64,000 nt of DNA, taken from NCBI GenBank assembly GCA_003215435.1, contig QCKJ01000001.1, positions 62,001 to 126,000 of the forward strand. The letters are read 5' to 3'. The position numbers and the translations under genes are program-made. The notes below the pieces were generated by a model. That model was not told the origin of the DNA, made no database searches, and saw only the letters and a program-made list of their open reading frames with translations. How positions within the stretch are numbered: the first letter of the stretch is position 1; each line of letters starts with the position of its first letter. The DNA is from Prochlorococcus sp. AG-409-M05. Lineage in GTDB: Bacteria; Cyanobacteriota; Cyanobacteriia; PCC-6307; Cyanobiaceae. Below, one piece after another: positions 42,857 through 54,806 of this stretch.

Positions 42857-43177
42857 TTGAAAAACAAATCTGCTTTAAGCAGTCCAAGTAGAGAATTGCC
42901 GACTCTTGACTTAGTTGCTTTACCTCTTTGCAGTCTGATCTAAAAAGAAGTTGTCTTGAACAGCAGCATTTCAAGAGTTTTCGCCTCTCAACATGGCCAA
43001 CTTGAAAGTTGACGGCACAATTTACATATTATCCAAAGCTTTTATTTTAAAAGGAGAACTTGCGATGAGCTCAGAGTAAGCAAGACTAAAAATGTTGAAA
43101 ACTGATTTTCCAACAATTCAGTTGAACCCCTCCCTCGAAAAAAGCCTCTTCGAAAACTCTCTTGGTGTTTCATTAAA
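42857..43177. other. Intergenic region, no gene supported
   Basis: Divergent gap between pepP and the CNNM-type gene. It contains a strong Shine-Dalgarno-like aaaaggag (43050-43057) ahead of ATG 43065 that opens only MSSE before a stop. That could be a tiny leader or nothing. No RNA gene recognised. Confidence 0.4.
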
Positions 43178-44176
43178 ATGAGCACAGACATACTTTTCTT
43201 GGCAATACTTGTTGTAATAGTTGTGGCAGGGTCTGCACTTTGCTCAGGCATAGAAGCAGCACTTTTAACCGTAAACCCTTTACGTGTCCATGAACTAGCC
43301 GAAAGACCTAAACCCATCACCGGGGCAAGACGTCTAGCGAAATTACGCAAACATCTAGGTAGAACCCTTTCTGTACTAGTAATAGCGAATAATGGTTTCA
43401 ATATCTTTGGCAGTCTTATGCTTGGCGGGTTCGCCGCATCTGTCTTCGAGGCACGCGCGATAAGCGGAGTTGCATTACCAATTTTCTCTATTGGTTTAAC
43501 CGTATTAGTAATAATGCTCGGAGAGATCCTTCCAAAGTCAATTGGTAGTCGTCTGGCACTAGAGGTTTCTCTAGCAAGTGCGCCTATTCTGCACTTCTTA
43601 GGCCTAGTAATGCGTCCATTAGTTTTACTACTTGAACATCTGCTACCAGCAATAACAGCAGAAAATGAAATCAGTACCGATGAAGACGAAATACGAGAAC
43701 TAGCAAAAATAGGCTCCTTAAAAGGCCAAATAGAAGCCGATGAAGCTGCAATGATCTCAAAGGTGTTTCAACTAAATGATCTAACAGCTCGAGACCTAAT
43801 GACTCCTCGAGTAGCTGCTCCTACTCTCGATGGCTTATCAAGTCTTTCGACGATCAAATCCAGTCTTCTAGCCAACAATGCTCCTTGGTGGGTCGTACTT
43901 GGAGAGGGTGTTGACAAGGTTTTAGGTGTAGCCAGCCGAGAACGACTATTAATCGCTCTTATAGAAGAGAAAGGTGATCTAACACCAACTGACCTAAGCC
44001 AAAAAGTGGAATTTGTACCTGAGATGATTAGAGCTGATCTACTTTTAAGTAATTTCCAAGATGATAAAGACAACGTGCGAGTAGTTGTAGATGAATTCGG
44101 TGGCTTCGTAGGAGTCATTGGTGCAGACGCAATATTGGAAGTTTTGGCAGGGTGGAGAAGGAAGTCAACAAAATGA
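43178..44176 (+). CDS. CNNM/DUF21-CBS domain membrane protein (HlyC/CorC-like, short)
   Basis: 332 aa. N-terminal CNNM (DUF21) domain with three to four spans (ALCSGIEAALLTVNPLRVHE, MLGEILPKSIGSRLALEVSL), then IRELAKIGSLKGQIEADEAA, and a CBS pair (about 200-325) with TARDLMTPR and VRVVVDEFGGFVGVIG. The C-terminal CorC_HlyC domain of longer relatives is absent. The family is linked to Mg2+/Co2+ transport. Stop overlaps the next start by ATGA. Confidence 0.85.
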   Translation: MSTDILFLAILVVIVVAGSALCSGIEAALLTVNPLRVHELAERPKPITGARRLAKLRKHLGRTLSVLVIANNGFNIFGSLMLGGFAASVFEARAISGVALPIFSIGLTVLVIMLGEILPKSIGSRLALEVSLASAPILHFLGLVMRPLVLLLEHLLPAITAENEISTDEDEIRELAKIGSLKGQIEADEAAMISKVFQLNDLTARDLMTPRVAAPTLDGLSSLSTIKSSLLANNAPWWVVLGEGVDKVLGVASRERLLIALIEEKGDLTPTDLSQKVEFVPEMIRADLLLSNFQDDKDNVRVVVDEFGGFVGVIGADAILEVLAGWRRKSTK

Positions 44177-45501
44177 ACACAACCACTACGCCTTCAACTG
44201 CCGATAGATGTCGCCTTCTTCTTAAGAGTTGGCGAAACAATCTAAAATTGAGTCATAGAGAATCCAGTCAACTAGCAGGAGAGCTTATAAACCTAGACAA
44301 GCAAATAGACAGATTAATGAAGAGGTCCTTTCGAATAGCAATCTTTGGGCGTGTTGGGGTTGGAAAATCCAGTTTGGCAAATGCTCTAATTAATGAAAAA
44401 GTTTTTGATACAGATGTAGCACATGGCTGTACAAGGTATATACAATCAGCTCTCTGGAATGAACCCATAAAGAACATTAATCGAGTTGAGCTAATTGACA
44501 CACCAGGAATAGACGAGATTTCAGCAGAAGGACGAGCAAGACTTGCAGCACGTGTTGCTCTACAAGCAGATATAGTTTTATTAGTCCTTGATAGCGATAT
44601 CACCACAGTAGAGATAGACGCTATCGAGTCGCTATCAAAAAACGGGAAACCAATAATGATTGTTCTAAATCAATGTGATCAATGGACCCCTAGTGAACGT
44701 GATGAATTGATTTCCAGTATTTCTAATCGTTTGCCGATGGAAGCAAAGTTCTTAGACATTCAAGCAATTTCCGCCGCACCTCGAACTGCCAGGGTGCTAG
44801 CTGACGGGCGAGTCAGGAGCCATCCAACTCATCCAAAAATAAAACCGCTAAGAAAAGCCTTAAAATCACTTCTTACTTGCCATGGAGAACTTCTTCTAGC
44901 CCTCAATTCCCTTAAGCAAGCAGATCAATTTTTTCAAAGCCTACAGCACCTTCGTTTGCGAAAAAACAAAGCAGAAGCACAAGGACTAATAGGACGATTT
45001 GCAGCCATGAAAGCATCAGGCGTTGCAGCAAACCCTCTTATCCTTTTAGACCTCGCTGGCGGATTAGCATTTGACACAGCACTAGTAATGCAACTATGCA
45101 AGGTCTATGAAATACAAGTGAGTGGTTCTAAGGCTAAAGAGTTGATTAGAACACTCTCTGGATACAACGCCCTTCTAGGAGGAGTTCAAATATTCATTCA
45201 ATTGCTTCTTGGAGCTTTACGACAATTTCTATTATTTGCCTCTCCCTTTACAGGTGGAGTCGCTCTAGCCCCTACAGCTCCTGTTGCCATAGCCCAAGCT
45301 GCTCTTGCTATTCACACTACGAAACTTACTGGTCGACTAGCCGCGAAAGAACTATTAACTGGAAATCATTTAAAAGGGGCACAACCAAGAGCCCTTTTAA
45401 GGCGACTTGCAGATTGTGATCCTCAAGTCAAACGCTTACTTATATTTTGGCCCAAGCAATTAACGATTGATCCCCAGGCAACCAAGGCCTTGCTTCCATG
45501 A
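44173..45501 (+). CDS. Era/YcjX-like GTPase with DUF697-type C-terminus
   Basis: 442 aa from ATG 44173, which overlaps the previous stop (ATGA) and is preferred over a start seven codons earlier. G1 FGRVGVGKSSL, G3 DTPGIDE and G4 NQCD are visible. The C-terminal half is hydrophobic in places (about 340-400, LGGVQIFIQLLLGALRQFLL), as in DUF697-associated membrane GTPases. Role unknown. Overlaps nadD by 4 nt, so CNNM-GTPase-nadD is one operon. Confidence 0.82.
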   Translation: MNTTTTPSTADRCRLLLKSWRNNLKLSHRESSQLAGELINLDKQIDRLMKRSFRIAIFGRVGVGKSSLANALINEKVFDTDVAHGCTRYIQSALWNEPIKNINRVELIDTPGIDEISAEGRARLAARVALQADIVLLVLDSDITTVEIDAIESLSKNGKPIMIVLNQCDQWTPSERDELISSISNRLPMEAKFLDIQAISAAPRTARVLADGRVRSHPTHPKIKPLRKALKSLLTCHGELLLALNSLKQADQFFQSLQHLRLRKNKAEAQGLIGRFAAMKASGVAANPLILLDLAGGLAFDTALVMQLCKVYEIQVSGSKAKELIRTLSGYNALLGGVQIFIQLLLGALRQFLLFASPFTGGVALAPTAPVAIAQAALAIHTTKLTGRLAAKELLTGNHLKGAQPRALLRRLADCDPQVKRLLIFWPKQLTIDPQATKALLP

Positions 45502-46097
45502 TCAAAAATGGGAATCAAATTGCCCTCCTTGGGACCAGTGCAGACCCTCCAACATCTGGACACCAGGCTCTCTTAGAGGGCCTCCTGAGGCTATTCCCAA
45601 AAGTAATAACTTGGGCAAGTGACAATCCAATGAAAAGTCATACTGTCTCTCTCCAACATCGACAAAGCTTGCTAATGGCTCTTGTCCAAGAAATTAACAA
45701 TCCTAATTTAGAGATCAAACAGGATGTTAGTAGTCCATGGACAGTAGAGACCTTAGAAAGAGCTGCGTTATTTTGGCCAAATCAAGAGCTGGTTTTTGTT
45801 GTGGGAAGTGATCTTGCCCAACAAATTCCAACCTGGTCACAGACAAAAGCAATTTTTGAGAAAGCACGTCTTGCAATAGTCCCTAGAGAAGGTTGGCCGG
45901 TCCAACAAGATCATCTAGAGGTTTTACAACGCTTAGGAGCAAACATTGATCTTTTGCCTTTACAAATCCCTGCGTCATCGAGTTCATCAATTCGAAGCAA
46001 ATACCAGGTCGACCAAATCCCCGCTGCGGTATTGCAAATACTATTAAAACAAAATTTATATGGCCTCACACCTAGTAGAAGTTCAAAGCTGACTTGA
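45498..46097 (+). CDS. nadD: Nicotinate-nucleotide adenylyltransferase
   Basis: 199 aa. Makes deamido-NAD from nicotinate mononucleotide and ATP. ALLGTSADPPTSGHQALLEG carries the nucleotidyltransferase H-x-G-H-type site (here TSGH), WASDNPMKSH follows, and the C-terminal SSSSIRSK corresponds to the conserved ISSTxIR. The usual first His of HxGH is Thr, which is seen in some cyanobacterial members. Overlaps the upstream GTPase gene by 4 nt. Confidence 0.85.
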   Translation: MIKNGNQIALLGTSADPPTSGHQALLEGLLRLFPKVITWASDNPMKSHTVSLQHRQSLLMALVQEINNPNLEIKQDVSSPWTVETLERAALFWPNQELVFVVGSDLAQQIPTWSQTKAIFEKARLAIVPREGWPVQQDHLEVLQRLGANIDLLPLQIPASSSSSIRSKYQVDQIPAAVLQILLKQNLYGLTPSRSSKLT

Positions 46098-46198
46098 CGA
46101 ATAAATCTCTTATTTAAGCCATTTTCATAGTCATAATTAAAACAAAGCCTGGTCAGTTCGTGATGATGTAGCCAAGCTATGGGTAGTTACTGTCGCCT

Positions 46199-47338
46199 AT
46201 GGCGTCTTCTGTACTTTCTGCTCCGATGGCCAGCATCGGTGTTCCCACTGAAATCAAAGCAGATGAGCTAAGAGTAGCCCTTACCCCAGATGGAGTAAGG
46301 GAACTAACTACACAAGGATTAGAGGTACTAGTTCAAGCTGGCGCTGGTTCTGGTGCGGGCATTGGAGACGATTCATTTGCAAGGGCAGGCGCCAAGATTG
46401 TCAGCCGTGAAGAGGCCTGGTCAGCGCATCTGATTGTAAAAGTCAAAGAGCCTCAAGAAGAGGAGTTCACTTTCCTCAGGCCAGATATGGTGCTATTCAC
46501 ATATCTACACCTCGCAGCTTATCCCAATGTCGGCAAAGCCCTACTTGAAGCTGGAACCACAGGGCTGGGATATGAAACAGTTCAAATGGAAAGTGGCACC
46601 CTGCCTCTACTAGCTCCCATGAGCGAAATTGCTGGGCGCCTAGCCGCTCAAGTGGGTGCCCATCTACTTGAGCGGCCCCACGGAGGCAGTGGTGTTCTTA
46701 TAGGGGGCTGTACAGGAGTGAGGCCTGCAAGGGTAATCGTTTTAGGGGCAGGCACAGTGGGGTGGAATGCAGCAAGGCTTGCAGCCGCAATGGATGCAGA
46801 AGTCATGCTTCTAGATCGTTCTCCGGAAAGACTGCGCAATCTAGAAGCAGACAGAAGAGGAAGACTTATTAGCATAGTGAGCAGCAGAGGCTTACTTGAA
46901 AGGCTCATTCCGTCTGCAGACCTTTTAATTGGGGCTGTGCTAACCCCCGGAGGACGCGCACCCACATTGGTCGATGAAGAATTAGTGAAGCAAATGAAAG
47001 CCAATTCCGTGATTGTGGATGTAGCAATAGACCAAGGTGGTTGTGTTGCGACAAGTTTAGAAACTACTCACACCAATCCAACCGTCACTATTCACGGAGT
47101 ACAACACTATGCCGTAGGCAATATGCCTGGTGCAGTACCTTTCACCTCCACAGAAGCACTAGTAAGTGTGACACTCCCGTACATCCTGGGGGTTGCCGGT
47201 CGAGGGTTAGAAAAAGCAGTTAGTGAGAGACCAGAGCTACTCTCTGGTCTTAATACAGTTAGAGGATCAGTATGTCACCCAGGTGTTGCAAAAGCTCTTG
47301 GGGTACCTCCTCGACATCCAATGGCTTGTTTGCGCTGA
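46199..47338 (+). CDS. ald: Alanine dehydrogenase
   Basis: 379 aa. Reversible NAD-dependent deamination of L-alanine to pyruvate. IGVPTEIKADELRVALTPDG (substrate-binding), FTYLHLAAYP with the catalytic His, and the NAD Rossmann motif VLGAGTVGWNAARLAAAMDA are all present. C-terminal GVPPRHPMACLR. Family length normal; the short N-terminal extension MASSVLSAPMAS may reflect a later true start. Confidence 0.93.
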   Translation: MASSVLSAPMASIGVPTEIKADELRVALTPDGVRELTTQGLEVLVQAGAGSGAGIGDDSFARAGAKIVSREEAWSAHLIVKVKEPQEEEFTFLRPDMVLFTYLHLAAYPNVGKALLEAGTTGLGYETVQMESGTLPLLAPMSEIAGRLAAQVGAHLLERPHGGSGVLIGGCTGVRPARVIVLGAGTVGWNAARLAAAMDAEVMLLDRSPERLRNLEADRRGRLISIVSSRGLLERLIPSADLLIGAVLTPGGRAPTLVDEELVKQMKANSVIVDVAIDQGGCVATSLETTHTNPTVTIHGVQHYAVGNMPGAVPFTSTEALVSVTLPYILGVAGRGLEKAVSERPELLSGLNTVRGSVCHPGVAKALGVPPRHPMACLR

Positions 47339-47405
47339 TTACAGAAGATATGGCTATCAAAGCTTTATCAAGGCGACCATTATTCGACGTACCTCACTCA
47401 AGGAA

Positions 47406-48518
47406 TCAATCGATGATCTCTAAAGGACACACTGGCCGAAATAGAGACTGAACATTTATGCCCTCGCGTAAAAGCATTATCAAGCCAGCAGCTTCAGGAT
47501 AGTTTCTTGCACGCAAAAGCATTTGACCTCCACCCCCCAAACTAATTTTGTCTATTCCTAAGGATTCTGGGTTTACATCTATTGAAGTTGGGTTTTCAAC
47601 TGTAATTAAAGGCACTCCTTTCTCTATACAAGCCAAGACCGCCTCCCCTCCTAATGCGCTTACTGGAGCGACTATAGCGGCGAGATCAGCCGGTTTAATA
47701 TCTAAGGCTGAAGACCCCATAGAGCAATTATCCACTCCTTGCAGAGAAACCAAATCAGGAGCACTACTAAGACCGACGAGTACACAAGGCAAAAATGAAT
47801 AGCCCAACTCTTCCCCAGCAGCTCGTGGATCTAGGGAATGGTCTAAAGGTAACGGAGAAAGTGCAGGGGCATGAGCACAAGGCAACCCAAACTCTTTCAC
47901 CAACAAATGACTGATAACTGCCTCTGCACCGGCTAAAGCATCGACACCAGTACCCCGTCGATAATCAACAACGATCTCACTATCATGATCATCTGGAAAT
48001 CGGGTGACTACCGCAAGGGCTGTCGCACCAGAATTGATAAGTTTTCTGCCAGCCCTTAATAAAGCATCTGGATGAAGAAGATCTCCCCAACTAATACCGC
48101 TATATCCAGAATTCAATCTGACTTCTAAAGGAAGATCCGTTTTTGTAATGGGGCCAATATCCAGTCCAAGACTAGTTCGGCATGCATCAACTACTTGCAA
48201 ATGCCGGTAAAGCAACTCTGTCTCAATACCTCGATCAAGAATTAAACCTATTCGTTGCTTCCTAACAGGCCTTAAAGCGATCTCCCCTGCAGCAAAACGA
48301 TCAAGAGAATACCCCTCTACATAATGAAGGCGAGAGTCTCTCCAATAAAGAGAGGCAGCATTCAAAACATTCGGATGTGTAATCAAGCACCCACTCGCAG
48401 CTGCCAAAAGACGAGCCGCTGGGATTGCATCACCAGCAAATCCACCGATCGCACAACCTATTCCCGAGGGGACCACCATGAGGGTGGGGAAGGACTCCGA
48501 CACTGCCTTAGAGGTCAT
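47406..48518 (-). CDS. DUF3326 family protein
   Basis: 370 aa. VVPSGIGCAIGGFAGDAIPA, ITHPNVLNAASLYW and VENPTSIDVNPESLGI are characteristic of DUF3326, a cyanobacterial and plastid family without assigned function. Soluble, Gly/Ala-rich, with repeated Rossmann-like strands. Convergent with ald. Gene 48530-48754 lies just upstream with 11 bp between. Confidence 0.85.
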   Translation of the reverse strand: MTSKAVSESFPTLMVVPSGIGCAIGGFAGDAIPAARLLAAASGCLITHPNVLNAASLYWRDSRLHYVEGYSLDRFAAGEIALRPVRKQRIGLILDRGIETELLYRHLQVVDACRTSLGLDIGPITKTDLPLEVRLNSGYSGISWGDLLHPDALLRAGRKLINSGATALAVVTRFPDDHDSEIVVDYRRGTGVDALAGAEAVISHLLVKEFGLPCAHAPALSPLPLDHSLDPRAAGEELGYSFLPCVLVGLSSAPDLVSLQGVDNCSMGSSALDIKPADLAAIVAPVSALGGEAVLACIEKGVPLITVENPTSIDVNPESLGIDKISLGGGGQMLLRARNYPEAAGLIMLLREGINVQSLFRPVCPLEIID

Positions 48519-48529
48519 CTCGCAAAAAC

Positions 48530-48754
48530 CTAAGGAGCTAAACCTTCAAGTTCTTCAGGCTTAGAAAGAATCACCACAGCTTCAATCTTTAGTTTTCTAT
48601 CCTCTGTTCTACTAATAGTCTCAATGGAAGTCACCGCCCACCTTAAGGGATAACCGTGATCAGAAATCTGATCTCGAATCCATTTTCGCAGATCCTTAAG
48701 AGAGACTTGTTCTGGCCAGGTCAACTCTAAATTGAGCATTTTCAATTTCATCAA
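48530..48754 (-). CDS. 74-aa hypothetical protein
   Basis: MLNLELTWPEQVSLKDLRKW follows a short alternative N-terminus (MMKLK); either ATG could serve. The remainder (YPLRWAVTSIETISRTEDRK ... IEAVVILSKPEE) looks like a small alpha/beta fold. No family recognised. Probably co-transcribed with the DUF3326 gene. Confidence 0.6.
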   Translation of the reverse strand: MMKLKMLNLELTWPEQVSLKDLRKWIRDQISDHGYPLRWAVTSIETISRTEDRKLKIEAVVILSKPEELEGLAP

Positions 48755-48825
48755 GAAATTGCTTAAATGAAAATCAATATAAATCCACGGAACAGAGTAA
48801 TAAAGAGTTAATTAAAAACTCAAAA

Positions 48826-49776
48826 TCAAGCGCAGGAACCTCCTACTACCTCCAATATTTCTTGAGTAATTGCAGCTTGACGGGCTTTGTTGTAATCCAA
48901 AGTAAGTGTCTTTGCTAGTTCCTTAGCATTATCACTAGCATTATTCATTGCTGTCATACGACTAGCCAATTCAGAAGCAGCTGATTCTTGCAATGCACGT
49001 AACAGTTGGTTTTGAAGATATAACGGCAACAGAGAATTAAGTAGTTGCTCAGGACTTTGCTCAAAAACTATGTCTGAAGGCAAAGGAGGCTGTTCATTAG
49101 AAGGTCCTGAGGTCTTTTCAACAGTTAGGCGACTATCCTTTGTTGTAAGCCTAAAGATTTCGTCATCTGCCTCGGCTATTCCTTGCGGGTCTAGAGGCAG
49201 AAGAGTTTGAACAACAGGGTTGCAGCTCACAAGGTTAATGAACTTGGTATAAATCAGTTCAACCCTGTCAGTACTTTCAGAAAGGAATTCAGCTAATACT
49301 TCACTAGTAATTGATTCTGCATCGTCAGCAGTTGGAACTTGTTCCAAGTCGGCAAAAGTTGAGCGGATCGAATATTGGCTGGATCGATTTTGAAAATAAC
49401 CAATAGCTTTACGACCAATCAATACAAGATCAGGGCTATAACCTTGGCCCTTCAATTCTGCATAACGCTGTTCGGTTCTCTTAATGATGTTGGAGTTATA
49501 ACCTCCACAAAGGCCTCGGTCCCCAGTCACAGCAACCAAAGTAATAGAGCTGATGTTCCTTGTTTTCAAAAGAGGGGCATCCGCCATCTCAAAGCGCATC
49601 CGAGATTGAATGTTCTCCAATACACGTGCTAAGCGATCTGCAAAAGGACGGCTCCTAAGAACCTGTTCCTGTGCCCGACGCACTTTTGCCGCAGCCACCA
49701 ACCGCATTGCCTCAGTGATCTTGCGTGTGTTTTTAACCGAAACAATCCTGTCTCGGATGTCCTTAAGATTGGCCAT
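48826..49776 (-). CDS. atpG: ATP synthase subunit gamma
   Basis: 316 aa. Central rotor shaft of F1. [20 protein letters not shown] opens it, [10 protein letters not shown] is present, and the C-terminal helix [20 protein letters not shown] closes it. Longer than the E. coli subunit owing to the cyanobacterial/plastid insertion near residues 195-235, which here lacks the two Cys of the chloroplast thiol switch. Last gene of the large atp operon. Confidence 0.96.
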   Translation of the reverse strand: MANLKDIRDRIVSVKNTRKITEAMRLVAAAKVRRAQEQVLRSRPFADRLARVLENIQSRMRFEMADAPLLKTRNISSITLVAVTGDRGLCGGYNSNIIKRTEQRYAELKGQGYSPDLVLIGRKAIGYFQNRSSQYSIRSTFADLEQVPTADDAESITSEVLAEFLSESTDRVELIYTKFINLVSCNPVVQTLLPLDPQGIAEADDEIFRLTTKDSRLTVEKTSGPSNEQPPLPSDIVFEQSPEQLLNSLLPLYLQNQLLRALQESAASELASRMTAMNNASDNAKELAKTLTLDYNKARQAAITQEILEVVGGSCA

Positions 49777-49806
49777 AAGTGATGTTCTCCTGTATTTCTT
49801 AAAGGA

Positions 49807-51363
<1,557 letters not shown>

Positions 51364-51383
51364 TTAGGTTGTTAGGGAAAGAT

Positions 51384-51935
51384 CTACGTGACCTTAGCCA
51401 AAGCAAGTCCTAGTCGACGAATCTGACCGGCAAGACTAGCGTCAATGACCTTAGAGCCAACATTGACAACGAAGCCCCCGATCAATTCAGGGTCAACCAA
51501 AAGGTTTACCTCGAGATTTTCAGTGCCAGCAACAGTTTGAACTTTCTTGAGAAGTTCAGACTCCTGCTCATCATTCAGATCCGAAGCTGAAGTGATTGTC
51601 ACAAGAGCTATGTTTCTTTGTTCACGATAAAGCTCTAGCAAACGCTCAAGGACTGAATCGAGAAAGCCAATTCTTTGCCGATCAGCTAAAAGTTTTAACA
51701 AGTTGAGGAATGAAGGAGTTACTTGCTTGCCAAAAAGCTTCTCCAAAGCTGCCTTCTTAGCTTCCACTTCTAAGACAGGGGATGACATGGCTTCACTTAA
51801 CTCAGGGCATTCCTTCCAAAGGGCGAGTATGTCCTTAGCCTGATCAACAACCTTGTCAACCTCCTTAAGGCTGGCTGAAACTTGTAGAAAAGCTTCTGCG
51901 TACGGAGTTGTAATTGTATTCAGAAGAGGCATCAA
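51384..51935 (-). CDS. atpH: ATP synthase subunit delta
   Basis: 183 aa. Connects the peripheral stalk to the top of F1. TITTPYAEAFLQVSASLKEV at the start and LLVDPELIGGFVVNVGSKVI DAS near the C-terminus fit the OSCP/delta family. Its start overlaps the atpF stop by 4 nt. Confidence 0.94.
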   Translation of the reverse strand: MMPLLNTITTPYAEAFLQVSASLKEVDKVVDQAKDILALWKECPELSEAMSSPVLEVEAKKAALEKLFGKQVTPSFLNLLKLLADRQRIGFLDSVLERLLELYREQRNIALVTITSASDLNDEQESELLKKVQTVAGTENLEVNLLVDPELIGGFVVNVGSKVIDASLAGQIRRLGLALAKVT

Positions 51936-52447
51936 GCTTCACCCATGGTTTTAATGGACTGACTAACCAATTTGGCCTGAGCTTTTTTGTCGAGTTTGGC
52001 TGGCATTACAGCAAGAGCTTTTTCAATAGCCAAACGTGCAGCCTCTAAACGAAGCTGATTACTGACTCTTGATGCCTCAGCATTCAAGTCAGATGCTGCG
52101 CCTTGCTTTATACGTGCCATTTCTTCAACGGTACGTTTTTCGCTCTCAAGCCGAATCGCTTCTGCTCGAGCTTTGCAATCTGAGCGGATCTGATCAGCTT
52201 TTTTAGCAGCTTGCTCTAGACCCTTTTTGGCCTCTGCAAGTGCTGTAGAAGCTTGAGAAAGCCTCTCTTCAGCCTCATTCAAATCAACCAGAATTGCTTC
52301 ACGGCGTCTTTGAAGCATTCCACCAAGGAAATTTGGGAGGAATTTATAAAGGCCAAAAATAACAACTGCCAAGTTAAGAACATTGGTCTCAAATAAATCG
52401 AGATTTAGACCAAATCCATCAGCAGCGAATAGGAAAAGAGAGTTCAT
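51932..52447 (-). CDS. atpF: ATP synthase subunit b
   Basis: 171 aa. One hydrophobic span near residues 22-42 anchors it; the remainder is a long charged helix ([20 protein letters not shown] onward) that forms the peripheral stalk with the b' subunit. Overlaps atpH and the b' gene by 4 nt each. Confidence 0.94.
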   Translation of the reverse strand: MNSLFLFAADGFGLNLDLFETNVLNLAVVIFGLYKFLPNFLGGMLQRRREAILVDLNEAEERLSQASTALAEAKKGLEQAAKKADQIRSDCKARAEAIRLESEKRTVEEMARIKQGAASDLNAEASRVSNQLRLEAARLAIEKALAVMPAKLDKKAQAKLVSQSIKTMGEA

Positions 52448-52920
52448 TTGGCAGCCAGCAAACGATCAACTATCAAGTCACCAAGTTTTTCAGCATCAGC
52501 TCTTAACTGATCAAAAGCATTGTCTCTCTGAGAATCAATATCCTTACGAGCCTTTTCTCGTAAGGCATTGGCTTCATTTGTAGCCAATGTTAGAGCTTCT
52601 CTATAAAGCTTGTCAGAGTCTTGCTCTGCATCACTAATGAGCTTTTGAGCAGCTTGGCGCGCGGATTTCAATTGGTGCTTTAAATCATCCTCAAGACTTT
52701 TAACCTCCTCAAGCTTGCGCTTGGCCTCAGAACGAGTAAGGGTCACATAGCTCTCTCTTTCCTCAACGACCCTTCCAACGGGCCTGAAGAAAAGAGAATT
52801 TAGGATGAAAGTGAGGAGAACCACCTGAAGCGCCATTAGCGGGAGGGTGGCATCAAAGTCAAAAAGACCTCCCTCAGTAGCCCCGAATAAAAGCAAGCTG
52901 GTCATTTGACAACAGTGCAA
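52444..52920 (-). CDS. atpF': ATP synthase subunit b'
   Basis: 158 aa. Second, photosynthetic-type stalk subunit: hydrophobic span near residues 27-47 ([20 protein letters not shown]), then [20 protein letters not shown] and a long charged helix. Paired b/b' subunits are typical of cyanobacteria and chloroplasts. Follows atpE after an intergenic stem-loop. Confidence 0.93.
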   Translation of the reverse strand: MHCCQMTSLLLFGATEGGLFDFDATLPLMALQVVLLTFILNSLFFRPVGRVVEERESYVTLTRSEAKRKLEEVKSLEDDLKHQLKSARQAAQKLISDAEQDSDKLYREALTLATNEANALREKARKDIDSQRDNAFDQLRADAEKLGDLIVDRLLAAK

Positions 52921-52984
52921 ACGGTTGAAGCAGAAGGCAAAGCCGGATGAGAAATAGGAAGTACAAGGTTTGAATCGTTGGTTT

Positions 52985-53026
52985 TTTTTCTGACCACATT
53001 TTGAAAGCTTTTAGTGGTCAGAAAAA
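52985..53026 (-). terminator. Stem-loop between atpE and atpF'
   Basis: 13-bp perfect stem tttttctgaccac (52985-52997) / gtggtcagaaaaa (53014-53026) with a 16-nt loop. It lies between the atpE stop and the atpF' start and ends in A/T tracts on either strand. A partial terminator or an mRNA-stabilising hairpin here would raise atpE output relative to downstream subunits, matching the many c subunits per ring (inference). Confidence 0.65.
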
Positions 53027-53049
53027 GCAACAGTTTTCAGGACTTCCTA

Positions 53050-53301
<252 letters not shown>

Positions 53302-53469
53302 TTAACTAAGGATGTGAGACGCTTGAAAAGCGTTGGGAAAGACCGGGAGTTTATACCTGCGAGGGGGACATCTCAGATTTTTCTGAAATGGGTCCCGATT
53401 TAAGAAAGGACCATCGCGGGAAGAATTTGCAAAACAGGGTAGTTAGCCCCTCGCAAAATAAATTTGAGG

Positions 53470-54198
53470 TTAATGATGTTCTTCGACAGCTTCACCGATG
53501 TAATAAGCGGCAAGAGTGGCAAAGATCAAAGCCTGAATGGCACTTGTAAAAAGGCCAAGGAACATGACAGGAACCGGTAGAACGAGAGGTACCAAAAAAA
53601 CGAGAACCGCTACTACCAATTCATCCGCAAGGATGTTTCCAAACAAACGGAAAGAAAGGGAAAGAGGTTTCGTAAAATCCTCAACGATCTTGAACGGAAG
53701 CATTATCGGAGTCGGGTGCACGTAATACTCGAAATAGCGCAACCCTTTTCGACTTAGTCCTGCATAAAAGTATGAGAGTGAAACCAACAGAGCCAATGCA
53801 ACAGTTGTGTTGATATCAGCAGTTGGTGCTCCAAGCTCACCACTAGGGAGGTGAATCAACCTCCAAGGAACTAAAGCTCCACCCCAGTTACTTACAAAGA
53901 TGAATAAAAACAGGGTGCCAATAAAAGGCATCCAATCACGGTATGCCTTTTCACCTATCTGAGTACGAGCTAAATCACGGATGTAATCCCAGAGAAACTC
54001 AAGAAGATTTTGGACTCCGCGAGGATCGCGTTCCATCTTCCTTGTACCCACAACAACTAATGCCAAAAGGGCACCTATTACGATCCATGAGGTCAAGAAA
54101 ACCTGGCCATGGAGCCTAAGGTTCCCCAGTTGCCAGTAGAGGTGTTGGCCAACCTCCAATTCTGCAAAAGGAAAAACAAATGGCATGAAACCCATCAA
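53470..54198 (-). CDS. atpB: ATP synthase subunit a
   Basis: 242 aa with five to six membrane spans. Forms the proton half-channels. [20 protein letters not shown] carries the essential Arg; [20 protein letters not shown] closes the protein. Second gene of the operon, 172 bp ahead of atpE. Confidence 0.96.
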   Translation of the reverse strand: MMGFMPFVFPFAELEVGQHLYWQLGNLRLHGQVFLTSWIVIGALLALVVVGTRKMERDPRGVQNLLEFLWDYIRDLARTQIGEKAYRDWMPFIGTLFLFIFVSNWGGALVPWRLIHLPSGELGAPTADINTTVALALLVSLSYFYAGLSRKGLRYFEYYVHPTPIMLPFKIVEDFTKPLSLSFRLFGNILADELVVAVLVFLVPLVLPVPVMFLGLFTSAIQALIFATLAAYYIGEAVEEHH

Positions 54199-54253
54199 GC
54201 TTTTAGTGAGTTGTCGCTTTTACGACTTTGTAAGAAAAGAAAAGTTCTCAAGT

Positions 54254-54796
54254 TCAATTTTTTAGATTTGAGGTTTCCCAAGACTCAAGTAAAACCTGAA
54301 TAATCATTGCGGGCTTATAAAGTAGAAAACCCAAAATGGCAGGAATCAATTCAAGTTGAGGAAGCCTTACAACAACTAGAAAAAGAACTATCGGAACTAA
54401 CAGCTGCGTCTTGCTTACATTCTTCGATCCGTTACCTAACTTTCCAACACTGCGACCCAGAAGCCACAGATAAAGAATTCCAGATAAGGCACCTGCAAGA
54501 AGGCTGCTGGCGACATGCAAATCAAAGAAAAAAGCACTAATGGAAACTGCCAGAGCAGAAACCATCAAAGCTGCCAGGAGGATGCGACGCAAAAGCTTCG
54601 CATATTCATCAGAGCTAGGCTTGGAAGCCTCGCCTGAGGAATCAAGAACAAGAGGTTTTTCGGAGCTCAAACTACCGTCTACCACTTTTTCCAACACAAA
54701 CTTTCCTCCCTTTGGAGAATCCGGTTCGGGTTGGAGCTGCGGAGATGCCAGCAAAGGCGCCGAGGCTCTGTCTATAAGGCCCGCGGAATCTACCAC
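54254..54796 (-). CDS. atpI: ATP synthase protein I
   Basis: 180 aa. About 75 polar N-terminal residues, then four hydrophobic segments (about 89-180) with SSLLAGALSGILYLWLLGRS, the pattern of AtpI, an assembly factor of the c ring. First gene of the large atp operon. The long polar N-terminal stretch is less typical. Confidence 0.82.
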   Translation of the reverse strand: MVDSAGLIDRASAPLLASPQLQPEPDSPKGGKFVLEKVVDGSLSSEKPLVLDSSGEASKPSSDEYAKLLRRILLAALMVSALAVSISAFFFDLHVASSLLAGALSGILYLWLLGRSVGKLGNGSKNVSKTQLLVPIVLFLVVVRLPQLELIPAILGFLLYKPAMIIQVLLESWETSNLKN

Positions 54797-54806
54797 GCAG
54801 CAGGAC

